Source: Enterobacter cloacae subsp. cloacae ATCC 13047 | GTDB taxonomy: Bacteria > Pseudomonadota > Gammaproteobacteria > Enterobacterales > Enterobacteriaceae | Assembly: GCF_000025565.1 (NCBI RefSeq) | Contig: NC_014121.1 | Span: 4,550,216 to 4,614,215 of the forward strand | DNA: 64,000 nt | Direction of reading: 5' to 3' | Part shown: piece by piece, positions 8,680-20,706 of the stretch | Numbering within the stretch: the stretch's first letter is position 1 | Layout of the letters: each line of letters opens with the position of its first letter | Notes under the pieces: model-generated | Databases searched by the model: none | What the model was told of the DNA's origin: nothing | Seen by the model: the letters and a program-made list of their open reading frames with translations, nothing else | Position numbers and translations under genes: made by a program

Positions 8680-9039
8680 CTAAACCTGTCCTGTGATGAA
8701 AAAGGTTCTGGAAACCTCAGTCACAAACTCGAAATCACTTATCAGGCCATGAGAATGACTCAGAAAAACAGGCGAAACAGAACTTTCCTTCCTTTCAAAA
8801 CAAGCAGTCTGGATACTTTGTATTTTTGTTTTATCATCCTTACCCTCAATTAATGAGAGCAGGAAATGCATACCATCCGAATGGATGATGAGCGTTTTTT
8901 GATTATCAACATCTACAATATTAACGCTTCCCGTATTCCTCCTGAGCTGATGAAGCGCATCGTAAACATCTGACCATAAGGGGAAGTCCTTTTTACTTAA
9001 ACCTGTATTTGCGCAAAACAGGGAAAGCTTCATTTTCAT
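8680..9039 (-). CDS. Hypothetical protein, possible immunity-type
   Basis: 119-residue protein, not recognised. The frame runs 77 codons further upstream, but the ATG at 9039 has AAAGGA eight bases before it and begins the part with normal protein composition (MKMKLSLFCANTG). There is no signal peptide or membrane helix, so it is cytoplasmic. It looks like a small alpha/beta protein (WSDVYDALHQL, then SVNIVDVDNQKTLIIHSDGMHFLLSL), a layout that resembles Imm1-type immunity proteins; this is a weak impression. The gene is AT-rich, unlike the kinase genes next to it, and lies downstream of the CDI locus, where orphan toxin/immunity pairs often gather. Confidence 0.5.
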   Translation of the reverse strand: MKMKLSLFCANTGLSKKDFPLWSDVYDALHQLRRNTGSVNIVDVDNQKTLIIHSDGMHFLLSLIEGKDDKTKIQSIQTACFERKESSVSPVFLSHSHGLISDFEFVTEVSRTFFITGQV

Positions 9040-9396
9040 CGTTTGTCCTTTAACAATGTTGTTTGCTACGTATTTTAACATGGAAGATGAACAATCCAGA
9101 GCAGGATAAAGTGATGTCGCTGGCAAATTACACATTTTAGGAATTTTATGGTAAACCGGGCATAGGGGGGCGGGGTAATCAGAATGACAACTGCTAACAA
9201 GCCCCGCAACGTGTAATGAGAGTAAATGTAACAATTGATATAGGATTTCCAGCACGGAGGTAGGGATCATTCAATGATATTGTTCAAAAATATTTTCCGA
9301 AGCTACTTCGCCATTCCCATAATTATTTTTATCAAAAGCTAATTTTCATACAGATAACATCCCGGTTTTAAAACCGGGACTGTTTTGATACATATG
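9040..9396. other. Intergenic 357 bp, AT-rich, no gene seen
   Basis: Holds the probable promoter of the minus-strand hypothetical gene at 8680-9039. An in-frame extension of that gene crosses it as far as 9270, but its translation lacks a plausible protein pattern. At 9362-9384 a short hairpin of the form CCCGGTTTTAAAACCGGGACTG follows the stop of the lipoprotein gene on the minus strand and may be its terminator. Nothing else recognised. Confidence 0.45.
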
Positions 9397-10074
9397 CTAT
9401 TTCTTCAGCAAGCGCGGGAGTTGATTATTTAATTCCATGATACACGCATCCATATATTTTTGGGTTTCAATCGTCACCTTCTTATAATTATCGCGTTCCC
9501 ATTCTGACAGATTCGCTTCCACAGGAATGGGGGAACATTCAGCTACAGTATACGCGGAAAACATATTCCCACCCTCAGGTTTCTTATAGAAAAGCACCTT
9601 ATATTTCAACTGATAAACGGGAGTGGTTGCTGTAGCATCTTTAAAAATCAATGCCCAGGTAGCATGGCCAATATTGAGTTGTTCTTTATAAACATAACCG
9701 CTGGATTGGGAGTCCATCCACTTACTGATACTTTTCTTTGCACCTTGAACAAGATAGGTATCAGTAGGATTTTTGATCGACTCGATGATTTCCCCTTTAT
9801 AATTTTCTTTATCAAAACTGCTGGGTTTTATGTTTCCGGTTAACACAGACAAAACGGCCAACCCTTTTCCTACAGCGTTATGAGTCGGAGTAACTACGCG
9901 TAGTGAATTATCTGCGATACGATTATTGTTAAGATCTGCCTGTGCTGACACAGCCATAATCTCAATTGAACTACCATTGGAAGAGGTTACTGTTTCAGGC
10001 TTTATTTTGCTGGCACAACCCGTTAGCGCTACAACGAATAGTAAAGTAGTTACTGTGAATGTTGTTACTTTCAT
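9397..10074 (-). CDS. Putative lipoprotein downstream of cdiI
   Basis: 225-residue protein of unknown function. The N terminus is a lipoprotein signal (MKVTTFTVTTLLFVVALTGC) with lipobox LTGC, so it should be lipid-anchored on Cys20; the next residue is Ala rather than Asp, which favours transport to the outer membrane. The mature part has no domain I recognise. Cysteines occur late (AECSPIP and DACIMEL) and might pair. AAGGA lies six bases before the ATG. It is AT-rich like cdiI and the hypothetical gene after it and runs in the same direction, but a 215-bp gap separates it from cdiI, so a shared transcript is uncertain. Confidence 0.7.
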   Translation of the reverse strand: MKVTTFTVTTLLFVVALTGCASKIKPETVTSSNGSSIEIMAVSAQADLNNNRIADNSLRVVTPTHNAVGKGLAVLSVLTGNIKPSSFDKENYKGEIIESIKNPTDTYLVQGAKKSISKWMDSQSSGYVYKEQLNIGHATWALIFKDATATTPVYQLKYKVLFYKKPEGGNMFSAYTVAECSPIPVEANLSEWERDNYKKVTIETQKYMDACIMELNNQLPRLLKK

Positions 10075-10289
10075 TTTCTTTCCTTGAGATAAAATAATGA
10101 AGGAGAATATCCTTCTGCTTGCTTACGCTTACCGCTCTTTCGTACTTAATTCAGGGCTAATTCGGCGTTTACCCCTTCCTGAAATATCCATGGCCGTTGA
10201 GGTCAACAATCTGTCAGTGATCCAGCGCAGATACGGGAACTTCGAGTAAAGCCTGACAGAAAGCTCCCGGCTCGGTAGTGAGCTCTGTT
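10075..10289 (-). other. Gap after cdiI with a possible gene remnant
   Basis: On the minus strand two neighbouring frames read like protein: one gives TELTTEPGAFCQALLEVPV then a stop, the next gives FPYLRWITDRLL ... RRISPELSTKER then a stop. This could be the frameshifted end of a lost coding sequence (an orphan toxin module or transposase), or chance. The family could not be named. A weak hairpin (AGCTC/GAGCT) right after cdiI could be its terminator. Confidence 0.3.
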
Positions 10290-10727
10290 TCAGTTGTTAA
10301 GACTATGATAAAAATCTAAAACACTATTTAGATCTGTATGCCATTCAGATATTTTCATGCCATCTCCGTCATGCGTAGTACGGCTCTCTATAAACTTATT
10401 TATATTTTCCGGGGAAAAACCATGGCATTCCTCTAAAAAAATGACGTTATTTTGCACGTAAACTTTCTCATCTTCAAAATATAAAACCCATGTAAATATA
10501 AAGTTAGTTTTTTCAGGCTCATACATTGAAACAGCTAATGCTGAGTGAGTCTTATTGGATAGCCCTTCGCCGAGAGACTTTAACCAAGAATTTTTGTAAT
10601 CTTTAATATCCCAATAGGATAAGGGCAAATGCAATTCTTCCTCATAATCATTGATAACAATGGATGATGGTTGTACCAACTCACCTTCCATACTCACTGG
10701 TTCACCTTTAGAGAATATTCCAAACAT
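10290..10727 (-). CDS. cdiI: CDI immunity protein CdiI
   Basis: 145-residue cytoplasmic immunity protein that should bind and neutralise the CdiA toxin domain, protecting the cell from sister cells. It starts four bases after the cdiA stop, with its ribosome site AAGGA at the very end of cdiA, the standard arrangement of CDI toxin/immunity pairs. Length (145) and acidic composition agree with what I remember of the immunity protein of the E. cloacae CdiA 16S rRNase, whose structure is known. The sequence contains no signal peptide or membrane segment. It is much more AT-rich than most of cdiA, as expected for an exchanged toxin/immunity cassette. Confidence 0.93.
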   Translation of the reverse strand: MFGIFSKGEPVSMEGELVQPSSIVINDYEEELHLPLSYWDIKDYKNSWLKSLGEGLSNKTHSALAVSMYEPEKTNFIFTWVLYFEDEKVYVQNNVIFLEECHGFSPENINKFIESRTTHDGDGMKISEWHTDLNSVLDFYHSLNN

Positions 10728-10731
10728 ACCA

Positions 10732-13700
10732 CTAGTCCTTAATCCTGTTTAGTCCGCTATCGTAAGTACCGATACGCTTACCTTTACTATTGAACATCTT
10801 CCAGCCATTAGTAACATTATGACTATCAATATCGGGGGTAATGTAGTTCTTGCCATCATAAAATACAGGCTGACCGTGTGAATTAAATGGCGCTTTCTGA
10901 GGTGGAATTCTGCGATCGAAACCTAAATTGCTTGCAGCCTCCTGAGCTTCTTTCCCTTTTAATGCCAGATAAGCAATATCATCTTTACTCGGCCCGTTAG
11001 GGATCGGCGTTATCGTCGTGTTCCCACCTGTATTCGGTGCACCTTCTGTATTGCCGGTGTTATTCGAACCGGAATCATTCTGACGATTCGTATTCCCTGT
11101 GTGATTTGGCCCCGTATCCACAGACCCTGTGTTATTACCCGTATGACCAGGCAATGTTTCAGGTAGCAGGTTACCACCAGTATGGGAAGGCGCATATTTA
11201 TCGTGGAGTAAACTGACGTACTTAGCAATAATCTCATCATTACCCATCATTTCTAGGGTAACCAAATGCTCCAGTTCATCGGAGGTCATCTTATCAGCCA
11301 TATCCTTGACCGCCGCTCCGGCAAGTCCCGCGATACCCGCTTTCGCACCGATCTCCAACAACTGCTCTGCGACCTTCGTCCGGCAGGGTGCAGCAACCGC
11401 GCAACCTCTGGCAACCAGTGCCAGCGAGTTATTCTCAGCCGCATTCTTCCCTGCCTGCCCCCCGGCCACCGCCGAACCCGTACTGTCTCCAGCAAGCCCG
11501 CCAGCCATCCCGGCCGATATCGTCGCCAGTGCACTGACCGTCTGCTTCTGCTCTTCGCTCAGCGTCGATAAATCTTTGACGTCAGGGTACAGCATACCCG
11601 CTATCGCCTTCGCCGCAAGCTCACCGGTCGCCGCTCCGGCCGCACCCGCTGCGGCACTGTTTCCCTGCAGCGCCGCAACCGCACCGCCCAGGATGGCATG
11701 CGCAATGGTTTTCGCTGCCGTATTGTTATCGATCCCCATGCCGTGACCAATACGATACGCCAGCTCCGGCGCGGATGCCCCCGCCAGTGCTGCAGTCAGG
11801 TCGCTACCCGCCAGCCCCTGAAGCGCGGCCGTCGCCGCCTGGATCCCCCTCTGCAGGTCGCTACCCGTCCCGTATTTTGCCGTCGTGGTCTTATATGCAT
11901 CGGTCTCGCGCAGGGCATTCTGATATGCGGCTTTAACCTCGTCGCTGGCATCCGCCCCCGGCTCGGTTATCCCTTTATCTGCAAGCTCTTTTCTGCCTGC
12001 GTTCAGCCCGTTTATTTCCCCCTGCGTGTTCGCAATATCCACCACCTGCGAGCCAATCTCACCAATCAACTGCACTTCCTGCAGGCGCTGCTGCTCCTTC
12101 TCCTTGTCAAATATCGGGCTGATGCTGCCGTTCGCATGCTCCGCATCGCGGCTCAGGTCAGCCACATCCTGCTTCTGGTTCTCCTTATCGCGGATGATGA
12201 GCGTCCCTTCGCTCACCGCCGCCTGTGTTGTCCCTTCCGCGTGACCGCTGTTACCGCCTCCGGCCAGCAGAGCGTTCGCCATATTCCCGGCAAACTGCTT
12301 GCCGATGCTGCCGCCCGAACTGATACCCGCGCCCTGATGCTCCGTCTTAAAATCCGCCTGGTTGTGGATATCGCTAAAGCCCAGCGTGCCCGTATCTAGA
12401 CGGTTTTTATCCGCCGTCGCCGTGGAGGCAATCACCCCGCTGTCGAGCTGCGTATGGTTGCCCACCGTCACGTCAAACCCGCCGTTGCCTGCAAACAGCC
12501 CGCTCTGCTCCTGCACCGAGTCGTAGTCGCTGGTCATTTTGTCGCGGCTGACATTGATGCTGCCGGAGAAACCGCCTGCACCAAAGGTGTAACCCGCACC
12601 TCCGCTGACGCTGTTCTGCTTGCTGTTGTAGTGATCGCTGTCCTGGGTGCTGGCAATCGTCAGGTCGCGCCCGATATCCGCCACCACGGTTTCGCCGCTC
12701 ACCTGCGCCCCGGCGATCGTCGCGTCGCGCCCGGTGTTGATGGTCACGCGGTTACCCGCATCAACCGTGGTCTCGTTCTGCCAGACACCGTTGCCCTTCT
12801 CGTGCCCCTTGCTGCTGTTTGCGTTCGCCGAGATGCTGATGCCCGCCCCACCGGAACCGACACCCACTCCAACACCCAGGCTACCACCGCTGCTGCTGTT
12901 TTTACCCGTTGTCTGCTGCGTGTCCTGCGAGGCAATCAGGTTGACGTCCCGTGCTGCATCAAGCGTCACGTCCTTCCCGGCCTTAATCTGGCTTCCCGCC
13001 ACGGTGATGTCGCTTCCGGTGGCTTTTATCGTGACGTTATTGCCCGCGCTCAGGGTGCTGCCCGTGGTCGTTTCGCTCTCCATGTGCGATGAGGATTTGG
13101 ACGACTGTGACCCAATCGACGCGCTGACGCCGATGGTGTTGTTATTGCGTTTGTCAGAGTCGCCCTTCACCTGGTCCAGCGCCACGGCCTGTCCGGCCTG
13201 TACGCCTGACAGCGCCGCCTGCGTACCCTGCAGTGCCGCCAGACGTGAGTCGCTGCTCTGCTTCGCGCTCTGGGCCGTGGTGACCGCGTTATTCACCGCG
13301 CTCCCCGCCGCCCCGGACAGCGCCACCGTCAGCCCGCTGCTCTTCTGCTCAAATTTCTCATCGCGGGTGCGTTTGTCATGTCCTGGCTCAATCACCACGC
13401 TGTCACCGGTCAGGCTGATATCCTTCTGTGCGATGATATCTGCCCCGCCGATATGCGCCTGTTTGCCCGCTGCAATGCTGACGTTGCCGCCCGTCGAGCC
13501 GACGGTGCTGAAGCTCTCGCTCTGGGTGGTACCCTGCTCGCGAAGATCGTGGGTGGACTTGCTGCTGCCGATGGTGAAGCCAATGCCGCCCGTGCCCATC
13601 AGGCCGGACTTTTTGGTCTCCTTAAAGCGCCAGGCCGTGTCGGTGTTGGTCGCCGCCACGATGTCCACATTGTTGCCTGCGGAAAGGGCCACATCGCCAT

Positions 13701-16700
13701 CGCCAGCGACCGCAGAACCTAACACCCGCAGGTTGTTACCCGCCGACACCGTCACATTATCGCCGCTCAGCAGCGAGCCTTTCTCCCGTGTCGCGCTCTC
13801 TTCCTCGATGGTGTGGGTGGTCTTTTTGCTCAGGAAGCCGCTACTGGTTTTAGTTTGTTCCCGATAGCGGTAATCGCTCTCCGTCGCCGTCGTCAGATTT
13901 ACGTCGCGGCCTGCCGCCACGCCGATATCGCCCTGCGCTGTCACGTCAGCTGCCTGCGCGGTTACGTCGCGCCCTGCGAGGATCACCGTATTCCCCCCGC
14001 TGGCAATCTCCGTACCCTGCTGACGAACAGATTCGTCAATGGCGGTTTTTTTCTTCGCCTGGCTGCTGGAGCGTTCCATCGACGCTTCCGCCAGCAGGTC
14101 CACATCCCGACCGGCCTGAATGCCCACATCGCCTTCCGCCGCTATCGCTGCCGCACGGGCATTCACATCGTTACCTGCCTGCAGGGTGAGGTCATCGCCC
14201 GCGCTCAGGGTGCTGCCCTGATGTGTGACGGACGCCGTCTCCGTGGTCGCGCGGTTGCGCCCGGCGCGTCCTTCGCTGGTCACAATCTCGTTGGCGGTGA
14301 TGTTGATATCATTCCCCGCCGCCATTCCCAGGCTGCCACCCGCCGACACGTTTGCGCCGGTCACGTTGATATCCTGTCCGGCGCGCATCGTCAGCCCGTC
14401 GGTGGCGGTGATGGAGGCCGTCTTGCCGACATCGGTGCCACTGAAATGCACATTTCCCGCATCGACATTCCACTGCTGTGCGCGGGTGATGTTGTTAATG
14501 CTGCCCGCGACGCTCTCCAGCCCTACCGTTTTGCCGCTGATGGTGGATCCGATGTTATTGATATCCCCCAGCGCGCTCAGGTTCAGCCCGCCACCTGCGC
14601 TCAGCAGCCCGGCGTTGAGGTTGCTCAGGCTGTTGCTGCTGTCGATTGAGAGCCCATTCTGCGCCGCAATTGTACTGCCGCTGTTAATGACGTTACCGCC
14701 CGCCAGCTGGACGTTATTGCCGCTAATCACGCTGCCGCTGTGAACGGTGACATCCTTCGGCGACAGGTAGACTTTCGGGATCATCACCGTCTGACCATTG
14801 ATGGTCGCTGACTCCCACCAGAGCATGCTTTTATCGAGCGCGGCAACCTGCTCAGCCGTAAGCGCCACGCCGAATTTCAGCCCCAGCGTTTTTTGTTGCT
14901 CTGCGGCGCTGTCCATCAGGTAGCGCATCTGATCGAGATCGGAGCCGATGCCATTGATATAGCGGCTACCGGTCTGGTTCAGAATCGCGTTGCTGACGTA
15001 ACGGGTATCAAACGCCGCGTCGCCGAGGAACCGGTAGTCGCGATCCGGGTTCAGGCCGAGCCTGTCCAGGAAATAGGACGAGCCAAGGAACTGGTTCCGA
15101 TCGGTATACGCGCTGTTGGTTTCACGCGGTGTGGCACCGGGTGTTATGCCAAGCAGGTCATACAGTCCATTAAACAGGCTGTCGTCCATGTTGCCGAGTT
15201 CATCGAGCTTCGGGTTCACCGTAATCAGATACGGGCTATCGGGATCGGTGGATGGAACAAAATAGCCGTTGTTGCCGGACGGCAGTGGATAGTTACCGCT
15301 GCTGCCGTTTTGGTCGGAGAGCGATGAACCGCCGGAGATATCTTTCAGGGCGTCAGTGATATTGCCCAGTTGTTCAGGGAAACGAATGTCCGCACTGCCA
15401 CCTTGTGCCAGTGATTCACTGTTAAGGCCCTTACCAATAGCTTCAGGCGAGAGCGTATTCAGCGTTGGGGCATCAATCGTATTACTGAACTCACCCGAAT
15501 TTGCGGTGACGTTAGTATTGCTGATATCACTCGTAAAGTTTGCGCTAACGTTACCGCCAGCACTGATGACTGAGCGGTATACACCGCCATCAGCCACAAA
15601 TTCGGTTGTGCGTTCACCGAGGATATAAGGCACCCAGCCATACCAGCCGTAGTCCTCATCAAACCAGCCCCAACTTCCGTCCGGATATTGTGTCAGAGGC
15701 TCCCATTTGCTATCGCTGCAGTCCCGGTAAAACCACTCGCAACGGTATTCAGCCTGAACGTACGTAACGCGGCGTCCACCTTCCGCAGAAAGGTTATTCA
15801 GTGTTCCCCCAGCAAGAACGGCATTACGGCCAGCAAGAATATGGCTGGCACGGTTATCCAGCGTTCCGGCATTAATCGTAATATCGCGTCCGGCAGCAAT
15901 TCGGGCTGAACTGCCAGTGGCGGATACGGAAACCACAGACTCACTCAGCAGGAACTGCCGGATGTCCTCCCCTGTGAGGCGATAATCAACCCTGTCCCTG
16001 CACTGACCACTGCCATTAGCACCACTCCCAAGGCACTGCTCATACCAGTCATACACAACCTTACTGCCATCGTTTTTCCAGTCTTCAAGAAGGAGGACAA
16101 AATCCGAACGTCTGCCGTTGAGATCATAACTAAAGTAGTGTTCATCTGCGGCAGGAATGGCATCCGGGTATTCCCGTTCAGACTGGCTGACAGTCAGGCC
16201 ATCGGCTTCATTGAGTAAATGGCCGGTATTAACGGTGATATCACCGCGTGTGGTCTCAATCGTACCGGAGCGGTTAACAACTTCAGCGTTTGCCTCCCCG
16301 ACTGCATTCTTCTGCATCCAGAGGCTGTTATCCGCAAGAATATCGCCGTATATGTTGTGGATACGTGCAGCAAACAGAGAGATATTATTGCCCGCATAAA
16401 TCAGCGCCGTGTTCAGCAGCGTACCGGCGGCCGTCATCGTCAGACTGCCCGCTGTACCGGTGAAACCGTTGACGGTGATATTTTCACGTGAGGTAAGCTG
16501 CACATCTCCGCCTGCCTGAAGCGAGCCGGACGCATTGAGCAACAGGCTCTGCGCGTTGAAGGTACTGCTACCGTTCCCGGTGGTGAGCGTACCGTTGTTC
16601 GTGAACGCTCCGCCAGCACTGAGGGCAATGGCATTGCCCTGCATTACGCCGCTGTTCGTCATGGCATTCTGCGATGAGACAGACAGCGTTTTACTTGCCG

Positions 16701-19700
16701 CCAGGGTGCCGGTGTTAACGAGCGCGTTAACCAGTTTCAGCGTGGTGTCGCCCAGAGAAACCACATCACCACGGCCGCTGTAATTACGCACGTCGAGCAG
16801 CAGCTTATCCCCGCTGTAGAGCTTACCGCTCTCGGTATTATCAAGAGCGTCACCGTTTATCGTAAGCGAAGTGGTGCCTAATACCGTTCCGCTGTTGGTA
16901 ACGCTCTGGTAATTTGCCTGCAAATCAGCGCCCTGGAGTGTGCCGCTGTTATCAAGCGAGCTGCCGCGCAGTTCTGCGCGTGTCGTTGCGAGGACATTTC
17001 CGCCATTCACGGCTTTCACCACATCCAGCAGCAACCTCACCGCCTGAACCAGCCCGCTGCTGCTGTTCGCCAGTTCCGGTGCGGTCAGTGTGAGTTTGCC
17101 ACCGGAGAGCATTTTGCCGTCGTTCTGTACGCGGGTGGTGGCCTTCACCGAAGATTCCCCACCGCCCTGCAGCGTGCCCTGATTGTTCAGCGTGGCTGTC
17201 GATACAGTCAGCGCATTCTCGCTCAGCAGCACACCGCTGGCGGTATTGTTCAGCGCGCCCGAGGCATTCAGCGTCAGCGCTTCTCCCTGAAGCCGTCCGC
17301 TGTTAATGAGTTGACCGGCGGTAACCGTGGTCGCTTTCCCCTGGATTTGCCCGGCGTTCGTTGCATTTTCCACATCAAGCGTCAGCGCGCCTGCGCTGAG
17401 CAGTTTTCCTCCGGCCTGGTTATTCAGCTGCGTAAGGGCGACCGAAAGCGCAACAACGCCGGTGATCTCACCGCTGTTGTTCAGGGTACTGGCCCCCAGC
17501 GTGAGGTGTTTTGCAATCCACTGCCCGCTGTTTGCCAGCGTCAGTGCTGAGAGCGCCAGTTCTCCATTGGAGGTGATTTTGCTGCCCGCTGTCCCGGTAA
17601 GGGTGCTGTCGATTTGCGCATCCAGTAAATTTTCTGCCTGGATCGCACCGCCGTTCGTAAGCGCCTGCGCATGAATAAGTACCCGTTTCCCCTGCCATTG
17701 CCCTGCGTTACGCAGATCGCCGCCAGTCACGGACAACTCGCCCGCAGTCAGTAACGATCCCGACGCGTCATTTACCAGCGTCAGTAATGGCGCCGCCATC
17801 TCCAGGCGGGCGGCCAGCATCAGGGCGGCAATCCCGGTCAGCGTTCCGCTGTTCGTGATGGTGTCCTGATGCGCGGTGACGCGATTCCCCTGAAGCGTAC
17901 CGCTGTTGCGCAGCGTCTTTCCGTTAAGCGAAAGGTCACCGGCCGACAACATATTGCCGCTGTTAACGGTAGTGACCGCATTCAGCGTCCCGTTGCCCTG
18001 GCTCATCAGTTCGCCGGTATTGCTGAGCGTTCCAGCGGTCGTAACGTCAAGTGAGCCGGTCGCGAGGGAACTTCCGCGGTTAGTCCAGTCGTGGGAACGG
18101 ATGCTGACATCCTGTCCCTGGAGCTGCCCTGCGGTAGTCAGCGTGGTACCTGAAAGGCCGAGCGCTCCGCCCGTCAGCGTGCGGGAGCCTGTCAGTAAAT
18201 TCAGGATTCCGGCGGTCAGTGATAATGCGCTATCGCCCTGTAACAGACCGGCACTTTCCAGGCGATCGGCATTCAGCGTCAGGGTGTTGCCCACCATGCT
18301 GCCCGCACTGGACACCGACTGTGCCGTGATGCGGTTTGCACCTTGAGCCAGCAACATCCCCTCCGCGCTGTTCTTCAGCGTCTCGTAATCAATTGCCAGT
18401 GAAGTCCCGCTCAGCTCGCCGCTGTTGGTCAGATTTGAACCAGAGAGGGAAAGCGCCGCGTCGCTGGTGATAATACCGGCGTTGTTCAGTTCAGAGAGGG
18501 AAAGTGACAGTGCCGACGGGCTGTACAGCACGCCGCTGCTGCGGTTATCCAGCAGACGGGTAACCAGCGACAGCGTTTGTCCGGCGTGGATCAGACCACC
18601 GTTAATGACCTCAGGACTGTCGATTACAAGCGCGGAGGCCGTCAGGGTTCCACTGTTGCTGAGATGGCCGGTTTCAACCTTAAGCCCTGAAGCTGATGAT
18701 TTCCCCGTGTGGTTGAGACTGCTGTCAGCCTTCAACGTCATGTTGCCTTTGGCAGCCTGAGTTCCTTCAAGTTTTGCGTTTTGCACGGCCACGCCGACGC
18801 TGTTGCCCTGTGTCTGTGCCGTGGCCGTGGTGTTGAGGCTGCGGCCCTGCACGGTAACGGCGCCACCGGCACTGGTTTCACCAGCAAGCGTGGTATCGGT
18901 GTTGTTCAGCGCCACATCCCCGTCGCTTTGGGTCACTGACGTTGCGCTGGCGGTGAACGTCTTCCCTGAGGTGGTGAGCCCCCGGACACCGGAAAGCGTA
19001 CCGCTGTTGACGATTTGCGCCGCGTTCAGCGTTAGCGTGTCATCGCTGATAAGCGTGCCGCTGTTGTTCAGATTGCCGCTGGCGGTTACGGTGGTTTTCC
19101 CTTTCGCGCCGGTCTCACCGGAAAGCGTGGCATTGTCTGCGCGGATATCCAGCGTGGAGGCGCTCTTCAGCGCGCCGGAGCTGGTGATATCCGTCCCGGA
19201 GACGGTAAGACTGTTGCCCTGAACGGTGCCGGTATTGCTGAATATACCGGTGTTTATCCGGGTATCCGCCACGGCGGCTAATGCGCCATGGTTAGCGAGG
19301 CTGCCCGCGCTGACGGCGAGAGATTGTCCGGCGGTTGTGCTGCCTTTCAGTTGGCTGTGGCCAGACGTGGTGAGCGTGATATTCCCGCTGGCATTTGTTG
19401 TGCTACGGCTCTCTTGGGTCAACGTCTGCGCGTTGAGGGCAATCTCGGAAGCACTGAGATTTCCCTGCTGCACCAGTTCGCCACCCTTAACCGACAGTTG
19501 CTGCCCCGCCACAACAGAACCGTTAAGCGCCGCGTTTTTCTCAGCATTTACGGCAAGATGACGACCCGCGCTTGCCTGGGCATCTACGCTCTGGATCAGG
19601 GTGGTCGCGGCAAGCGTAGCGTCATTTGCCGCCGTGAACGCACCGCCGTTTTGCGTCAGCGTGCCGCGGGTTGTTAACTGAAGGTTGTTATCGGCGGCAA

Positions 19701-20697
19701 CGTGAGCCTGGTCAAGCGTCAGCGCCGTCTGGCCGGAGACCGTGACGTTGCCACCCGCTTTATGGTCCCCGCGTAACGTTACGTCCGCTGCGCTGACCGT
19801 GGTGCTGCCGCTGGCAAGGGTGTTTTTCAGCACCACTTTTCCCGCACTGCTGAGCGCAATATCCCCCTGTCGCGCGTTAAGGTTGCCCAGGTTTACGCCC
19901 ACCCCCGTTTCACTGGAGACCAGACGGATCCGGTTGGCATACATGCCGCCCAGCGCGCCGGTGTCTACCGCGACCTTCGGGGCTGTACCTTCACCTTTTA
20001 ACGCACTGACGCTGCCATCCGCCGCTACGCGGTTCGCCCCTGCAACGACACGTAAATCTTTCGCATGCAGTTGCACGTTGATCTCCGTCGCACGGGAGAT
20101 GATCGACACCGCATCGCTCTGCGAGCCATTGAGGCCCGCGCCCTCGATGGTGACCGCCCCCTGGGTTACATCAAGAGATTGCAGCTTACCGCTGGCATCA
20201 AGCACCGGTTTACCCGTGGTGAGGGTCACATTCGGCGTGTTGATAAATCCGCAGCCGTTACAGGTGATACCGTAGGGATTCGCCACGATGACGTTCGCCG
20301 CCTTGCCGGCCACTTCGGTATAGCCCTGCAAATTTGAGCGGTTAGCGCCGGTGACTTCGTTGATGATGCCTTTGGCTTCCTGCCCGGCCTTCAGGTTGGG
20401 GTTATTCTGGATAAGCCCGCCAAGCTGAGTCTGGTTAAGCTGCCCGGTCGCGTTATTGAGGATCAGCCCCTCTTTCCCGACGTTGTAGTCGTTGTATTTG
20501 TTATGGGAAATACCGGACTGGTTCGGCGTGGCGATGTTCACCACCGGCACGCCGTTAGCCGCCTTATCCATCTGCGTATTGCCGGACGGGGTGATGGATG
20601 CCGCCACCGCAGGTAACAGCGGCTGCGTCGCCAGCAGAACGCTCAGTAACGCGCTCAGCGCGCGCTGTGAAAAACGAACCTGATCCTGTTTCATCAT
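10732..20697 (-). CDS. cdiA: CdiA contact-dependent inhibition toxin, 16S rRNase tip
   Basis: 3321-residue filamentous effector exported by CdiB and displayed on the surface to kill non-immune neighbours on contact. Parts in order: signal peptide to about residue 33; two-partner secretion domain with NPNL (99-102) and NPYGI (140-144); long FHA-1 repeats to about 1480; a Tyr/Pro/Trp-rich segment at about 1490-1990, the likely receptor-binding region; FHA-2 repeats to about 2800; a pretoxin region ending in AENN (3087-3090), a variant of VENN; a Gly/Asn/Thr-rich linker with repeated HTGN units; and the toxin tip. Counting from AENN, D203, D205, H207 and K214 occur in [12 protein letters not shown], the active-site set I recall for the E. 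cloacae toxin that cuts 16S rRNA like colicin E3. The tail coding region is AT-rich, the rest GC-rich. No frameshift. Confidence 0.96.
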   Translation of the reverse strand: MMKQDQVRFSQRALSALLSVLLATQPLLPAVAASITPSGNTQMDKAANGVPVVNIATPNQSGISHNKYNDYNVGKEGLILNNATGQLNQTQLGGLIQNNPNLKAGQEAKGIINEVTGANRSNLQGYTEVAGKAANVIVANPYGITCNGCGFINTPNVTLTTGKPVLDASGKLQSLDVTQGAVTIEGAGLNGSQSDAVSIISRATEINVQLHAKDLRVVAGANRVAADGSVSALKGEGTAPKVAVDTGALGGMYANRIRLVSSETGVGVNLGNLNARQGDIALSSAGKVVLKNTLASGSTTVSAADVTLRGDHKAGGNVTVSGQTALTLDQAHVAADNNLQLTTRGTLTQNGGAFTAANDATLAATTLIQSVDAQASAGRHLAVNAEKNAALNGSVVAGQQLSVKGGELVQQGNLSASEIALNAQTLTQESRSTTNASGNITLTTSGHSQLKGSTTAGQSLAVSAGSLANHGALAAVADTRINTGIFSNTGTVQGNSLTVSGTDITSSGALKSASTLDIRADNATLSGETGAKGKTTVTASGNLNNSGTLISDDTLTLNAAQIVNSGTLSGVRGLTTSGKTFTASATSVTQSDGDVALNNTDTTLAGETSAGGAVTVQGRSLNTTATAQTQGNSVGVAVQNAKLEGTQAAKGNMTLKADSSLNHTGKSSASGLKVETGHLSNSGTLTASALVIDSPEVINGGLIHAGQTLSLVTRLLDNRSSGVLYSPSALSLSLSELNNAGIITSDAALSLSGSNLTNSGELSGTSLAIDYETLKNSAEGMLLAQGANRITAQSVSSAGSMVGNTLTLNADRLESAGLLQGDSALSLTAGILNLLTGSRTLTGGALGLSGTTLTTAGQLQGQDVSIRSHDWTNRGSSLATGSLDVTTAGTLSNTGELMSQGNGTLNAVTTVNSGNMLSAGDLSLNGKTLRNSGTLQGNRVTAHQDTITNSGTLTGIAALMLAARLEMAAPLLTLVNDASGSLLTAGELSVTGGDLRNAGQWQGKRVLIHAQALTNGGAIQAENLLDAQIDSTLTGTAGSKITSNGELALSALTLANSGQWIAKHLTLGASTLNNSGEITGVVALSVALTQLNNQAGGKLLSAGALTLDVENATNAGQIQGKATTVTAGQLINSGRLQGEALTLNASGALNNTASGVLLSENALTVSTATLNNQGTLQGGGESSVKATTRVQNDGKMLSGGKLTLTAPELANSSSGLVQAVRLLLDVVKAVNGGNVLATTRAELRGSSLDNSGTLQGADLQANYQSVTNSGTVLGTTSLTINGDALDNTESGKLYSGDKLLLDVRNYSGRGDVVSLGDTTLKLVNALVNTGTLAASKTLSVSSQNAMTNSGVMQGNAIALSAGGAFTNNGTLTTGNGSSTFNAQSLLLNASGSLQAGGDVQLTSRENITVNGFTGTAGSLTMTAAGTLLNTALIYAGNNISLFAARIHNIYGDILADNSLWMQKNAVGEANAEVVNRSGTIETTRGDITVNTGHLLNEADGLTVSQSEREYPDAIPAADEHYFSYDLNGRRSDFVLLLEDWKNDGSKVVYDWYEQCLGSGANGSGQCRDRVDYRLTGEDIRQFLLSESVVSVSATGSSARIAAGRDITINAGTLDNRASHILAGRNAVLAGGTLNNLSAEGGRRVTYVQAEYRCEWFYRDCSDSKWEPLTQYPDGSWGWFDEDYGWYGWVPYILGERTTEFVADGGVYRSVISAGGNVSANFTSDISNTNVTANSGEFSNTIDAPTLNTLSPEAIGKGLNSESLAQGGSADIRFPEQLGNITDALKDISGGSSLSDQNGSSGNYPLPSGNNGYFVPSTDPDSPYLITVNPKLDELGNMDDSLFNGLYDLLGITPGATPRETNSAYTDRNQFLGSSYFLDRLGLNPDRDYRFLGDAAFDTRYVSNAILNQTGSRYINGIGSDLDQMRYLMDSAAEQQKTLGLKFGVALTAEQVAALDKSMLWWESATINGQTVMIPKVYLSPKDVTVHSGSVISGNNVQLAGGNVINSGSTIAAQNGLSIDSSNSLSNLNAGLLSAGGGLNLSALGDINNIGSTISGKTVGLESVAGSINNITRAQQWNVDAGNVHFSGTDVGKTASITATDGLTMRAGQDINVTGANVSAGGSLGMAAGNDINITANEIVTSEGRAGRNRATTETASVTHQGSTLSAGDDLTLQAGNDVNARAAAIAAEGDVGIQAGRDVDLLAEASMERSSSQAKKKTAIDESVRQQGTEIASGGNTVILAGRDVTAQAADVTAQGDIGVAAGRDVNLTTATESDYRYREQTKTSSGFLSKKTTHTIEEESATREKGSLLSGDNVTVSAGNNLRVLGSAVAGDGDVALSAGNNVDIVAATNTDTAWRFKETKKSGLMGTGGIGFTIGSSKSTHDLREQGTTQSESFSTVGSTGGNVSIAAGKQAHIGGADIIAQKDISLTGDSVVIEPGHDKRTRDEKFEQKSSGLTVALSGAAGSAVNNAVTTAQSAKQSSDSRLAALQGTQAALSGVQAGQAVALDQVKGDSDKRNNNTIGVSASIGSQSSKSSSHMESETTTGSTLSAGNNVTIKATGSDITVAGSQIKAGKDVTLDAARDVNLIASQDTQQTTGKNSSSGGSLGVGVGVGSGGAGISISANANSSKGHEKGNGVWQNETTVDAGNRVTINTGRDATIAGAQVSGETVVADIGRDLTIASTQDSDHYNSKQNSVSGGAGYTFGAGGFSGSINVSRDKMTSDYDSVQEQSGLFAGNGGFDVTVGNHTQLDSGVIASTATADKNRLDTGTLGFSDIHNQADFKTEHQGAGISSGGSIGKQFAGNMANALLAGGGNSGHAEGTTQAAVSEGTLIIRDKENQKQDVADLSRDAEHANGSISPIFDKEKEQQRLQEVQLIGEIGSQVVDIANTQGEINGLNAGRKELADKGITEPGADASDEVKAAYQNALRETDAYKTTTAKYGTGSDLQRGIQAATAALQGLAGSDLTAALAGASAPELAYRIGHGMGIDNNTAAKTIAHAILGGAVAALQGNSAAAGAAGAATGELAAKAIAGMLYPDVKDLSTLSEEQKQTVSALATISAGMAGGLAGDSTGSAVAGGQAGKNAAENNSLALVARGCAVAAPCRTKVAEQLLEIGAKAGIAGLAGAAVKDMADKMTSDELEHLVTLEMMGNDEIIAKYVSLLHDKYAPSHTGGNLLPETLPGHTGNNTGSVDTGPNHTGNTNRQNDSGSNNTGNTEGAPNTGGNTTITPIPNGPSKDDIAYLALKGKEAQEAASNLGFDRRIPPQKAPFNSHGQPVFYDGKNYITPDIDSHNVTNGWKMFNSKGKRIGTYDSGLNRIKD

Positions 20698-20706
20698 CCC
20701 TGTCCC

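Noticed and set aside
8680..9270. Long form (196 residues) of the hypothetical gene
   Set aside because: The first 77 codons lack protein-like composition, and a good ribosome site stands before the ATG at 9039.
10990..11190. Repeats that at first look like a CRISPR array
   Set aside because: They are in-frame codons of the HTGN linker, irregular in length and without unique spacers of equal size.
11266..20683. Many long open frames opposite or inside cdiA, such as 12647-13867 on the plus strand
   Set aside because: They mirror the GC-rich repeat codons of cdiA, have low-complexity translations and no start signals.
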